Shown: positions 44,210 through 51,780, numbered from the stretch's first letter. The stretch: DNA of 64,000 nt from Lachnospiraceae bacterium AC2012 (GCA_000702525.1 JNIN01000001.1:868001-932000), one strand, 5' to 3'. The notes: generated from the sequence alone by a model not told the origin. Program-made: numbers and translations.

Positions 44210-44620
44210 TTAATCAACACGCATTGCTGAAAAGCAGGCGTCTCCTGCCTTCAAAGTATCCATCTGTGCCATAGCAACCTCTAAGAGATCACCAATCTCA
44301 TCATCAGGGATAGCCTTAAGCACATTCCCTGCTCTTTGAAAAATAAGCACGCTGCCAACTAAATACTCTTCACCCTCTGCCTTAAAAAGCTTATCTTTGT
44401 TGTAAACAGCAATATAATCTGACTTTCCAAGGTGAGTCCCTGCACCACAAGTGGCCATCTGATCAAGAATATGCTCTGCTTCCTTCATAGAAATCTGTCT
44501 GATTTTGCCGTTGGTTCCAAGAATCACAGCATGAGCATCAGGCCTTGATACATCTGTCTCCGGTACTTTAATTCCATCCTTCATAGGATCAAGCTGAATA
44601 TCAATTGTAATCTGTTCCAT
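44210..44620 (-). CDS. Conserved ICE hypothetical protein
   Basis: A 136-residue acidic soluble protein (MEQITIDIQLDPMKDG at the start, DYIAVYNKDKLFKAEGEEYL in the middle). No recognised motif. The ATG at 44620 with AGGAGG 7 nt upstream was chosen over one two codons earlier that is too close to the ribosome site. It lies between the initiator gene and the DUF4406-like gene with gaps of about 12 bp, so one operon. Function unknown. Confidence 0.6.
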   Translation of the reverse strand: MEQITIDIQLDPMKDGIKVPETDVSRPDAHAVILGTNGKIRQISMKEAEHILDQMATCGAGTHLGKSDYIAVYNKDKLFKAEGEEYLVGSVLIFQRAGNVLKAIPDDEIGDLLEVAMAQMDTLKAGDACFSAMRVD

Positions 44621-44632
44621 TGTCATTCCTCC

Positions 44633-45496
44633 TTAGATTTTTCCTGTCGCCATGTCATGCTGGACCAGCGACTGATAATAGTTGTTAATCGTAATTGGCG
44701 CATTATAAAGTGCTGCCACTATGTATTTCTTCACATTGCGAACCTTTGTAGTCTTGTCCTTCATACTGTCCATTACAAACTGGATATGGCTGCTATCCAG
44801 CTTCATGAATCTGCTTTTCACTACATTAATAGGCTTTTTATCCCCGGATATAGTGATAAACTTCTGATTGCTGCACAGCACATCCAGGATTATGTCAAAA
44901 ATCTCATCTATCTCTTCTACTCCATAGGGGTAGCGCTCTTTGAGTATCTCTATATCCAGTGACTGGTATAAATATTGTCTGTATAGCTCCCTCTCATCTT
45001 CTCTGCTCTTAGATAAGATAAGATTAGTATTACTACACTCAGTATTATTTAACTCAGTATTATTAGGTGGTGATTCTCGACATTCCGGGCTGGTGATTTT
45101 CACTACACCGGCATGGTGATTTTCACCACTCCGGACTGGTGATTCCTGAAGCAGGACAAAGTTCTTCACATAGATCCTGTCAGGTTTACAAAGTCCCTGC
45201 TTAACTCTTTCGATAAGTCCATAACTCTCTAGCTCCTTTAAAAGCTTTAAAGCCTTCTGACTCGCACAATGCAAATCCTCCTGAATACTGACAAGTGTGT
45301 AATAGACATACACTCTGCCCTCGTCATCAATCCAATGATTCTTTTTGGAAAGAGATACCCGATTCAGAAATAATCCATACAGAACCTTGGCATCCGTAGA
45401 AAGCTTTGCAAACTTATCATCCTTAAAGAGAACCTGGGGAATCCTATAGAAGGCAAACTGCTCAGACTCTTCCTCATGAAAATAGCCAAAGTCCAT
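44633..45496 (-). CDS. RepA_N-type replication initiator
   Basis: A 287-residue protein. The N-terminal 110 residues carry the RepA_N winged-helix domain (FAFYRIPQVLFKDDKFAKLS, then DAKVLYGLFLNRVSLSKKN and YTLVSIQEDLHCASQKALKL, each a known conserved block). A variable linker (about 115-145) follows and is the part encoded by the 23-bp iterons, then a C-terminal helical domain. RepA_N proteins start replication of low-copy plasmids; on ICEs they support replication of the excised circle. A normal length for the ICE class. Confidence 0.88.
   Translation of the reverse strand: MDFGYFHEEESEQFAFYRIPQVLFKDDKFAKLSTDAKVLYGLFLNRVSLSKKNHWIDDEGRVYVYYTLVSIQEDLHCASQKALKLLKELESYGLIERVKQGLCKPDRIYVKNFVLLQESPVRSGENHHAGVVKITSPECRESPPNNTELNNTECSNTNLILSKSREDERELYRQYLYQSLDIEILKERYPYGVEEIDEIFDIILDVLCSNQKFITISGDKKPINVVKSRFMKLDSSHIQFVMDSMKDKTTKVRNVKKYIVAALYNAPITINNYYQSLVQHDMATGKI
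45069..45144. repeat. 23-bp iterons inside the replication initiator gene (putative origin)
   Basis: GGTGATT starts at 45069, 45092, 45115 and 45138, spaced by exactly 23 bp. The repeats at 45092 and 45115 agree at most positions (GGTGATTTTCAC then a CCGG core), the first is more diverged and the fourth is partial. Because 23 is not a multiple of three the protein sequence is not repeated, so selection is on the DNA. Origins of RepA_N plasmids lie inside rep as iterons of about this length. Confidence 0.75.
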
Positions 45497-45507
45497 ACCA
45501 CACCTCT

Positions 45508-45720
45508 TTAGGCATTACCTGTAGCAACACTGTTACTTCTGCTGTCAGCAACAAGCTTCTGATAGCAGGGAAAGCAAAACGTCCTTCCATTGCCATAAGG
45601 GCAAGGATGACTGCAATTGCAAGGTGTAACTGGGCCAAGCTTAGGTGCCACACTGTGAGGCACTCTTGAAATGCCATTCTTATTAAAGTTCTTCTGAACT
45701 CTCATATATTTCTTACTCAT
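45508..45720 (-). CDS. Small cysteine-rich ICE protein
   Basis: A 70-residue basic protein with cysteines in CNCSHPC and CFPC (pattern C-x-C-x3-C ... C-x2-C), a likely zinc site, and a basic N-terminus (MSKKYMRVQKNFNKNG). It ends 12 bp ahead of the initiator gene and starts after a terminator hairpin, so it may be the first gene of the rep-pcfB-virD4 operon. Unknown function; a DNA-binding regulator is possible. Confidence 0.65.
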   Translation of the reverse strand: MSKKYMRVQKNFNKNGISRVPHSVAPKLGPVTPCNCSHPCPYGNGRTFCFPCYQKLVADSRSNSVATGNA

Positions 45721-45744
45721 CTTAGATATCTCCTTTCACCACTG

Positions 45745-45773
45745 AAAAAGGCCTCCCTAAAACTAGGGAAGCC
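45745..45773 (-). terminator. Terminator after the DUF5688 gene
   Basis: On the minus strand a 10-bp stem (45773-45764 with 45759-45750, one G-U pair) and a 4-nt loop are followed by five U residues and CAG. It separates the DUF5688 gene from the rep operon. Confidence 0.75.
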
Positions 45774-45796
45774 TCTCTCTTACTTATTGATGGAGC

Positions 45797-46852
45797 TTAT
45801 AAAGAAGTCTCATGCTTCTTGGTTGCAGCCTTTGTTGCTGCATCCTTAGCCGGATCTTTCTTTGCAATCTCCTGTTTCTTTTCTTTTAGATCTCCAAGGA
45901 CAGAATCTTTATCAACAGCCTCGTGTTCAGCCTCACGCTGACGTTCCTCATACTTATCAGCCAACTCAAAAATATGATTCTGACTGTCGTAATGATAAAC
46001 GTGATCTGTAAGCTGATCTGCAGGCTCAACCTGAGTAGCATTGACCTCTTTGACCATATTTTCCAGCTCCTTGGCTGTAATCTGGCCATTGTCCTTCACA
46101 AGCAAAACCTCATGGATACTGCTTGGGAGAACGAAGAAGTCACCGCCCATCTTCTGAGCTGCATCCTCCATGAAATTCGGATATGCGATAACACCGGCTC
46201 CATGAATCTTATCCGGAACTGTAGCAACAAACATCTGCTCATCTTCCGGTGCAACCTCAGGAATCATGCCAGGTGCAAGCTCACTCATCACTTCAGACAT
46301 ACCTCTGATTTCAGATGGTCTAATCTCTGGTGCATTCTCCATGGCATCAGCGCGAAGCTGCTCTTTGGTAATGCCATACTGATCAAGCAACTGATTGGTA
46401 ACAAGGATTGTTCCATTGCCGGAATCTGTCTGATCAAGCACAAAGCGATAAACAACAGCCATATCCTCCATTCTTTCATGAGGTACGCTCTCAAGAAGTT
46501 CTGCATTCTTCTCTGCAGAAACCACTTCCATAGAAAGCTTGCTCTTCATCTGCTCATAATCAGAAAGCGACTCCAGATCGACCTGAGGGGATTCACGGAA
46601 TCCTTTCTCCACTGCATCAGCAAAATGCTCTGCAATCTCAGGGATTGGTGTACCATTCTCATAAGCAGCAAATGCTTTCTTAACGCTGATGTTCACTCCA
46701 ATGGAACTGTCTACAGGTCTTACTGTGATAGCATCATAGCTGTCATTCATCTTATCTACTCTACGAGCAGTAAGTTCAACGTCAGCTCCTCTAACAGCGA
46801 GTTCAGCCTTTAAAGCATCCTGGAAACCTTCTTTGAAACGTTCATAATCCAT
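45797..46852 (-). CDS. DUF5688 family ICE protein
   Basis: A 351-residue protein (from the ATG at 46852, with AAGGAG 9 nt upstream) with the DUF5688 pattern: MDYERFKEGFQDALKAEL at the start, ARRVDKMNDSYDAITVRP near 25-45, GTILVTNQLLDQYGITKEQL mid-protein (20 residues) and a Lys/Ala-rich C-terminal tail. The family is widespread on Clostridia ICEs; no activity is known. The gene is isolated by terminators on both sides (46923-46968 upstream, 45745-45773 downstream), so it is its own transcription unit. Confidence 0.75.
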   Translation of the reverse strand: MDYERFKEGFQDALKAELAVRGADVELTARRVDKMNDSYDAITVRPVDSSIGVNISVKKAFAAYENGTPIPEIAEHFADAVEKGFRESPQVDLESLSDYEQMKSKLSMEVVSAEKNAELLESVPHERMEDMAVVYRFVLDQTDSGNGTILVTNQLLDQYGITKEQLRADAMENAPEIRPSEIRGMSEVMSELAPGMIPEVAPEDEQMFVATVPDKIHGAGVIAYPNFMEDAAQKMGGDFFVLPSSIHEVLLVKDNGQITAKELENMVKEVNATQVEPADQLTDHVYHYDSQNHIFELADKYEERQREAEHEAVDKDSVLGDLKEKKQEIAKKDPAKDAATKAATKKHETSL

Positions 46853-46922
46853 ATTCAATTTTCTCCTTTTCTTTGACAGTTTTAATAGAAACACCGGCGC
46901 GCGCTTTCCGGTTTCGGATAAC

Positions 46923-46968
46923 AAAAAAAGCGCCACACACGACCTTGAGGGTTTGGTCATGTGGACGC
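46923..46968 (-). terminator. Second of two tandem terminators upstream of the DUF5688 gene
   Basis: On the minus strand a long stem (46968-46955 with about 46944-46930, a few mismatches) and a roughly 9-nt loop are followed by seven U residues (46929-46923). With the next hairpin it makes a double stop for the Xre-membrane protein unit. Confidence 0.75.
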
Positions 46969-46993
46969 TTAAATCTGCTTCCTATTCTTCTGC

Positions 46994-47036
46994 AAAAGAA
47001 AAACAAGTGGGAGGCTTTTGTTTACCTCTCACTTGT
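46994..47036 (-). terminator. First of two tandem terminators after the small membrane protein
   Basis: A 12-bp stem (47036-47025 with 47014-47003, one G-U pair), a 10-nt loop and the minus-strand tail TTTTCTTTT at 47002-46994. Confidence 0.75.
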
Positions 47037-47077
47037 CTATGATAATAATAGCACCGTTAAATCCATAAGAAAAGTGC

Positions 47078-47130
47078 CAATGTCGGTCATGGCGAGACAT
47101 AACGAGTCAAAACGAGACAATGTCGGTCAT
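47078..47130. repeat. Direct repeats flanking three 10-bp-spaced boxes
   Basis: The 13-mer CAATGTCGGTCAT occurs at 47078-47090 and 47118-47130. Between the copies CGAGAC (47093), CGAGTC (47103) and CGAGAC (47113) recur with exact 10-bp spacing, one helical turn. The block is downstream of the membrane protein stop and upstream of two terminators. Helical-phase repeats point to a protein array: a recombinase, partition or relaxosome site. Confidence 0.6.
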
Positions 47131-47134
47131 ACCA

Positions 47135-47446
47135 TTAAATTCTTCCTAAAAGTTCCTTTAATCCAAGTAATCCTTCCTCTCCCCAAAGAGTTAATGCCTG
47201 AGGAATCACTGCAACAACAATACCCACAAGAAGCCCCTGCCATCCAAGAGATATATCTCCATTAATAAATGAGCAAATGCCACCAATTACAAAGAACGAA
47301 CCTATTAATCCACATGCAATATTTGCAAAACCACCAATAAATCCAATGGCAAGCATAAGCAAGGTAAGTGCCGCCTGAACTGGCAATAAAGCAATTTTTA
47401 GGATAAATCTTAATATCATTCCAATACCATATAATACTGTCATCAT
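47135..47446 (-). CDS. Small polytopic membrane protein of the ICE
   Basis: A 103-residue protein that is almost entirely hydrophobic: IGMILRFILKIALLPVQ, LTLLMLAIGFIGGFANIACG, SFFVIGGICSFING and LLVGIVVAVIPQALTL are four predicted membrane helices. Its ATG overlaps the stop of the Xre regulator by 4 bp, so the regulator and this protein form a two-gene unit. Homologues of this kind (CD1845-like) occur on Clostridia ICEs; no function is known. An exclusion or immunity role is possible. Confidence 0.7.
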   Translation of the reverse strand: MMTVLYGIGMILRFILKIALLPVQAALTLLMLAIGFIGGFANIACGLIGSFFVIGGICSFINGDISLGWQGLLVGIVVAVIPQALTLWGEEGLLGLKELLGRI

Positions 47447-47727
47447 AGGTTCCCCCTTTCCTTCTCCATCTGTACTTTATAAGCAATTAGCCGGAGCACA
47501 TATTCTGGAGCCTGGGTATTTCCTAGTTCCCAATCCTGTAAAGTTCTATAAGGAATTCCAAGGTATTCTGCAAACTCCTTCTTATTCATTCCAGTCTGGC
47601 TTCTAATATACGCAAAGGCGCTTGCATACATTCTTTTCTTCTTGTCCGTATCAGCTTTTCTCTTATCAGTTTGTTCAACTAATAATCCATTGGCGATACC
47701 ATCAAGTTTCAAATCTAAATCTGCCAT
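47443..47727 (-). CDS. Xre-family regulator of the ICE
   Basis: A 94-residue protein with a C-terminal helix-turn-helix: FAYIRSQTGMNKKEFAEYLG and IPYRTLQDWELGNTQAP are the scaffold and recognition helices. The ATG at 47727 with AGGAGGTG 5 nt upstream was chosen; the longer frame would run back through its own promoter. Two palindromic boxes in the promoter (47743-47755 and 47776-47794) make autorepression very likely. It may control ICE activation. Confidence 0.85.
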   Translation of the reverse strand: MADLDLKLDGIANGLLVEQTDKRKADTDKKKRMYASAFAYIRSQTGMNKKEFAEYLGIPYRTLQDWELGNTQAPEYVLRLIAYKVQMEKERGNL

Positions 47728-47742
47728 AATGCACCTCCTATG

Positions 47743-47799
47743 TACGGCCTCCGTATATCTTTCTACTTTTATTATATATACGGTCTCCGTATATGTCAA
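47743..47799 (-). promoter_or_regulatory. Consensus promoter with two operator palindromes (Xre gene)
   Basis: On the minus strand TTGACA (47799-47794) and TATAAT (47776-47771) are perfect consensus boxes 17 bp apart. The spacer is filled by the palindrome ATATACGG-TCT-CCGTATAT (47776-47794). A second, shorter copy TACGG-CCT-CCGTA is at 47743-47755, downstream of the start point and close to the ribosome site. A repressor bound at both would shut this strong promoter completely. Confidence 0.85.
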
Positions 47800-47804
47800 T
47801 CTAT

Positions 47805-47855
47805 AAAAAAGCTGCTCAACTCCTTACAATCGTAAAATCAAAGGCTTGAGCAGCT
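47805..47855 (-). terminator. Terminator of the TerB/glycine-zipper operon
   Basis: On the minus strand a perfect 10-bp stem (AGCTGCTCAA at 47855-47846 pairing with 47819-47810), a 26-nt loop and a U tract (47810-47805). It ends the four-gene operon immediately upstream of the Xre promoter. Confidence 0.7.
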
Positions 47856-47862
47856 AAAATCA

Positions 47863-48123
47863 TTATTCTTTATATTTTTGCTTCAATGCATTACACCCAG
47901 CGACATTCGCCTTAATATACTCATCTTCACTCATATCAAAGCAGAACTTCTTCATATACATTACTTCTACGTTGCATATATCTGGACGCGTTTCATATAT
48001 ATCACATAGATTGTTGTCTGTAAGATGGATACATCTTCCATTTCCTAAATCATATAAATGTAACTCTGGAATTTCATTAATATGGTTGCAGCAAATACCG
48101 CATTTATCACAGGGAAAAATCAT
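47863..48123 (-). CDS. YkgJ-type cysteine-cluster protein
   Basis: An 86-residue protein with the YkgJ/CxxCxxCC signature: CDKCGICCNH at residues 5-14, then C32 in RCIHL, CDIYETRPDIC near 40-50, a further Cys in KKFCFD and one in AGCNAL, eight cysteines able to bind zinc or an Fe-S cluster. It overlaps the stop of the 335-residue protein by 4 bp and is the last gene of the four-gene operon. YkgJ proteins are thought to bind metal; role in this operon unknown. Confidence 0.8.
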   Translation of the reverse strand: MIFPCDKCGICCNHINEIPELHLYDLGNGRCIHLTDNNLCDIYETRPDICNVEVMYMKKFCFDMSEDEYIKANVAGCNALKQKYKE

Positions 48124-49127
48124 GCCATTATCTCATCAACTTTCTTTTGAGTTATATTAATTATTTCACCTGATTCTTCTGTAAGATTACCTTCATCGTC
48201 CAAAATAGGAGTATCCAAGACAGCTTTGATAGCTCCTGCTAAAGACATTGCAGATGCCACACACTTCTTTTCATCGTCAGAGAACTCTCTAAAATCTGTT
48301 CCCTTCTCATTAATTATCTGGGTCATATCATATACAAGTGGATCAAATACTGTCTGTAATCTTATCAAAAATCTGTTAAACATAGCAGATCTTCTTCTAA
48401 TCCCATAGCATAAAGCTGCAGCGGTTTTCATCTCTTCTTCAAACTCTTTAGCCTTAGCATAATTAGCATTTGCCGCATCAAGATTTTTTGACGCTTTTGC
48501 ACCAGCAACAAATCCTAATACTGCCAAAGCGGGACCAGCAACAATACCGCCAAGTACAGCTGTTCCGCCTGCCATTCCTAAACCTCCTGCAGCTAATGAA
48601 CCTCCGCCAAAAAAAGCCAAAGTGGCATTTGTAGCAGCTGCTCCGCTAAGAGAAGCTATAGCTGTACCTGTAGAAGCTGTCGCAAGAGCTCCTGCAGCTC
48701 CATATGCTCCAAACGCAGTAAGTGCACCTGCCATAGCACCTGATGCAAGCCCTCCTGCTAGAGATGAAGCCATACTTTGTAAATCTTTCAATTCCGTAAA
48801 TGATTTTTTATCCAAAACCATTTTCTGTAATTCATTTAAACCAGAGGATTCTGTAAGCTCTACATGATTTAGTTTTTCGAATTCGTTAATAAAAGTTTTT
48901 ATGCTACCATCTAGTACGGCCACTTTTCTTTTACCAAGACTATCTATTGCATTTCCGCAATTCTTTCTGCTTTCATTAACTTTTTCTTTTGCTTTCTCAA
49001 TCTTTCGCTCAGCCATCTCATTAGTATCGTTGGCATCTTTCTGATCGATTCCAGCCTTTATTCCTTTACCAACTCCGACTAATCCTGAGCCAACTCCTGC
49101 AGCAATAAATAAAAAAGGTATAGGCAT
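48120..49127 (-). CDS. Glycine-zipper membrane-associated protein of an uncharacterised operon
   Basis: A 335-residue protein. It begins with a hydrophobic segment (FLFIAAGVGSGLVGVG), has a helical linker, and residues 120-215 are an exceptionally Gly/Ala-rich stretch (repeated G-x3-G and A-x3-G patterns such as LAGGLASGAMAGALTAFGAY) typical of glycine-zipper membrane-inserting or pore-forming proteins. The C-terminal 120 residues are charged and helical. It is co-transcribed with a TerB-like gene (17-bp gap) and a cysteine-cluster gene. Not matched to any family I can name; a membrane-acting effector is the best guess. Confidence 0.65.
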   Translation of the reverse strand: MPIPFLFIAAGVGSGLVGVGKGIKAGIDQKDANDTNEMAERKIEKAKEKVNESRKNCGNAIDSLGKRKVAVLDGSIKTFINEFEKLNHVELTESSGLNELQKMVLDKKSFTELKDLQSMASSLAGGLASGAMAGALTAFGAYGAAGALATASTGTAIASLSGAAATNATLAFFGGGSLAAGGLGMAGGTAVLGGIVAGPALAVLGFVAGAKASKNLDAANANYAKAKEFEEEMKTAAALCYGIRRRSAMFNRFLIRLQTVFDPLVYDMTQIINEKGTDFREFSDDEKKCVASAMSLAGAIKAVLDTPILDDEGNLTEESGEIINITQKKVDEIMA

Positions 49128-49144
49128 ATTTGACTCCTCCTCTC

Positions 49145-49705
49145 CTAAAATTTTAGCTCAGCTAAAGTTATTTTTATTCCATCTTGAGCTGATCTGATAT
49201 CTTTCTTTATCTGCTTCATTTTTTCATCCTTATAAGCAGAATCTTCTAGACCTTCTACCCATTTTTTATGTTCTTCAAGTGCTAGACATGTTTCCGCGAC
49301 ATCTATCATCTCTTGATATAAATCTTCCGTGATTTTCCAATGATTTTTTAGAAAATCTACAATTTCGCGTTCCTCATAGGTATACTTTGTATCAGCATAT
49401 CCTAGATTTATAAGATTACATAAAATGGTTGCATAATCCTCAGAGTTACCTAAGAAACTCATAATTGATAACAATGAAGAGCTATTTTTCATTTCCTTAA
49501 CTGGCTCTCCAGCCAACTCTTTGATTTCATCAAAAATGCCGTCAAATGGTGTATTCTCGCATTCTTTTATAATGCGTTTTTTCTCATCAACATCAATGTT
49601 CAAGTCTTTGCAAATAGTTGTAAATAACTTTTTCTCTCGCTCTGAGGCTTCACCATCTGATAACATATATAAATAATATAGCTTCGCTTGATCTGTTCGA
49701 TACAT
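49145..49705 (-). CDS. TerB-like helical protein
   Basis: A 186-residue all-helical acidic protein. The opening LYYLYMLSDGEASEREKKLF and later LINLGYADTKYTYEEREIVD repeat the TerB pattern (helix, Asp-Gly-Glu loop, Glu-rich helix), so this looks like a tandem or extended TerB/DjlA-type domain that may bind divalent metal with its acidic loops. TerB domains occur in stress and phage-defence systems tied to the membrane. It lies between two glycine-zipper protein genes with 13 and 17 bp gaps. Confidence 0.65.
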   Translation of the reverse strand: MYRTDQAKLYYLYMLSDGEASEREKKLFTTICKDLNIDVDEKKRIIKECENTPFDGIFDEIKELAGEPVKEMKNSSSLLSIMSFLGNSEDYATILCNLINLGYADTKYTYEEREIVDFLKNHWKITEDLYQEMIDVAETCLALEEHKKWVEGLEDSAYKDEKMKQIKKDIRSAQDGIKITLAELKF

Positions 49706-49718
49706 GACTGTAACCTCC

Positions 49719-51278
49719 TTACAATTTAAAAGTATCTCCTAATAACATCTTGCTATTAAACTCATCCATTGTTTCAAATGGTTTATTACCACCTAATGCA
49801 TCTGTAATTGCATTCGAACTTTCAATTAATAAATCTATGTCACCTATAGCAAGAGCATCTTTAATACCTGAAAATGACTCATTAAATATTTCTGTAGTTT
49901 CTGATAAATACTCGTTAATTATGGCATTCATTTGGGCTCGATATTCTCGAATCATTTTTATATGCTCTTCGCATGCCTGTTCAATTGCGATTCTTTCTTC
50001 ATGTGCCAAGTTAGCTTCTTTCAAAGAGCCTACTAAAACACCATAAGTAGCAGATGATAATGCATACCCTACCATACCACCAATCAATCCACCCACAACA
50101 GGTATTGGAATAACCGTTTGTCCAATAACAGCAAACATAGAAGATGCAATCATTCCTGTTCCTTGTTCACCTAATGTTTCTAAACACTCAACTCCATCAA
50201 TTTCTCCATTAAAGTATCTCGCCATAGTTTTTGTTGCTGACACGGTAACAGCAACAATTGTTCCCGCAACATTTGTCTTAGATAAAGCACGTACATATTG
50301 AGACTTAGAATTCTGCATAGCCCCTTTTATTGCAGCACCAGTAAATCCAGTGCCATAACCTACTGCTGCAGTTGTAGCTGTATCTTTAGCCACATTTTTA
50401 ACAGCATCTCCAGCTTCTTCTTCACCTTTACATACTGCAACAATATTTTTTACAATTGAAACACTCCCACCAATAATTGCAGATGTCTCTGCAGTTTGTA
50501 CACCTGCTCTATGCGATATCTTAGCAACATCCATTGCCGTAGAAAGCTTAGGATGTAATCTTGCAAAAACAGCTTCATCACTAGAAAGATTGCTTTTTCG
50601 CAAATTCTTTTTTATTTTTTCAAGCTTATCTATTTTGTCTTGAATTCTTTTGACATTCTCATCATTACCAGCTTTTCTTTGATTGTCTAGCTGTTCACTT
50701 AACTTCTCTATTTCCTTATCAGCTTCTTTTTTTATATTTTCATATTGATCTGAAGGAACTTCAATTTTCGCATCAGCATCCAGATACTTTTGAAATCTTT
50801 TTGACTTTAATCCTGTTAATGCACGTGCCGCATTACCTTCGCCAGTTGGATCTTTTTCTGAAGCTCCAATGAACTTCATTTGAGCTCCTGAACCATCTAT
50901 AATATTACCATCTACATCTAGTGTAACCGTATCATATATCTGATGATTAACACTTCCAAGATCATCCATCCTAGCCTTCCTCGTTGGATCACCATTAATA
51001 ATCTTTTCAGCATTTTCTCTTGCTACATCTTTGACTTCAGCAGAAAAACCAGCTTGTTGATGAATATTTTTATATTCATGATCAGGATTAACTTTTTCTT
51101 CCGAAATCTGTTTTAATCCTTTTACCAGCTTTTTACCTAACTCATTATCTTCTCCTGAATATGCAACATAATGCTGTTTTGCAGCATCTCCATATCTTTG
51201 AACTGTCTCATAAGCAGCTCCTGCTACTCCAGCGTTTAATAAATCTTTATCCTTTTGGTTCTTCTTTTTTTCATCCAT
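49719..51278 (-). CDS. Large coiled-coil/glycine-zipper protein, first gene of an uncharacterised operon
   Basis: A 519-residue protein. A polar N-terminus (AGVAGAAYETVQRYG, GDAAKQHYVAYSGEDN) is followed by a long coiled coil (about 180-230), then several Gly-rich hydrophobic segments: ETSAIIGGSVSIVKNIVAV, TAAVGYGTGFTGAAIKG, and PIPVVGGLIGGMVGYALSSA around 400. The C-terminus is helical and acidic. The layout suggests a protein that inserts into or organises at membranes. The upstream gap has a perfect TATAAT (51324-51319 on the minus strand) as likely -10 box. Function unknown. Confidence 0.65.
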   Translation of the reverse strand: MDEKKKNQKDKDLLNAGVAGAAYETVQRYGDAAKQHYVAYSGEDNELGKKLVKGLKQISEEKVNPDHEYKNIHQQAGFSAEVKDVARENAEKIINGDPTRKARMDDLGSVNHQIYDTVTLDVDGNIIDGSGAQMKFIGASEKDPTGEGNAARALTGLKSKRFQKYLDADAKIEVPSDQYENIKKEADKEIEKLSEQLDNQRKAGNDENVKRIQDKIDKLEKIKKNLRKSNLSSDEAVFARLHPKLSTAMDVAKISHRAGVQTAETSAIIGGSVSIVKNIVAVCKGEEEAGDAVKNVAKDTATTAAVGYGTGFTGAAIKGAMQNSKSQYVRALSKTNVAGTIVAVTVSATKTMARYFNGEIDGVECLETLGEQGTGMIASSMFAVIGQTVIPIPVVGGLIGGMVGYALSSATYGVLVGSLKEANLAHEERIAIEQACEEHIKMIREYRAQMNAIINEYLSETTEIFNESFSGIKDALAIGDIDLLIESSNAITDALGGNKPFETMDEFNSKMLLGDTFKL

Positions 51279-51367
51279 ATAAAAACCCCTATTACAAAAT
51301 TACTAATAAGATGAATATATTATAACGCCATTTTGTGTATTTTGAGTTATTAAATAACTATAAATCT

Positions 51368-51406
51368 TAAAAAATACCCGCAAAACAGTGGATTCTGCAA
51401 TGCGGG
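51368..51406 (-). terminator. Terminator of the Xre gene at the element end
   Basis: On the minus strand CCCGCA (51406-51401) pairs with TGCGGG (51382-51377), with inner pairing possible in the 18-nt loop, and is followed by TATTTTTT (51376-51368). Confidence 0.65.
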
Positions 51407-51427
51407 CATTCCAAACCTTATTCAGTT

Positions 51428-51763
51428 TTAAAGCAATCCTTCAACCTTACGCTTTATTACCCAATAAACATCTTCAACTTCTCGATCAGATAGTTTTTCG
51501 AGTAACTTAAGGAAAGAACTATACTTAGCAGTTAATCTCTGCTCGTCTCCTGCTTCTGTAAATTCAACAAAGAGCAATTCTCTCACATCTACATTATAAA
51601 TACGAGAAAACTGAGCAAGCTCATCTGCAGATATACTTCTCTTCCCTGCTTCCATCTCACTAATCGCTCTCTTTGCAACATTCATAAGATTAGCAGCCTC
51701 ATCCTGGGATAATCCTTTCTTCACACGTGCTTCTTTAAGCTTTTTACCCGTAAATTCAGACAT
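51428..51763 (-). CDS. Xre-family transcriptional regulator at the ICE end
   Basis: A 111-residue protein with an N-terminal HTH_3 domain (KLKEARVKKGLSQDEAANLM, then KRAISEMEAGKRSISADEL as recognition helix and following helix) and a helical C-terminal dimerisation part. It is the outermost gene of the element, separated by its own terminator from the TerB operon. Two copies of a 17-bp palindrome upstream (51781-51797, 51824-51840) suggest tight autoregulation and possibly control of the neighbouring cargo. Confidence 0.85.
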   Translation of the reverse strand: MSEFTGKKLKEARVKKGLSQDEAANLMNVAKRAISEMEAGKRSISADELAQFSRIYNVDVRELLFVEFTEAGDEQRLTAKYSSFLKLLEKLSDREVEDVYWVIKRKVEGLL

Positions 51764-51780
51764 TTTTAACCTCCTTCAAA

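Noticed and set aside
45069-45144. The iteron block considered as a protein repeat
   Set aside because: The period of 23 bp shifts the reading frame at each copy, so the encoded residues do not repeat.
45923-46813. A 296-codon plus-strand frame antisense to the DUF5688 gene
   Set aside because: It has no ribosome site, a composition rich in Cys, His and Leu typical of an antisense shadow, and it overlaps a gene with a good start and flanking terminators.
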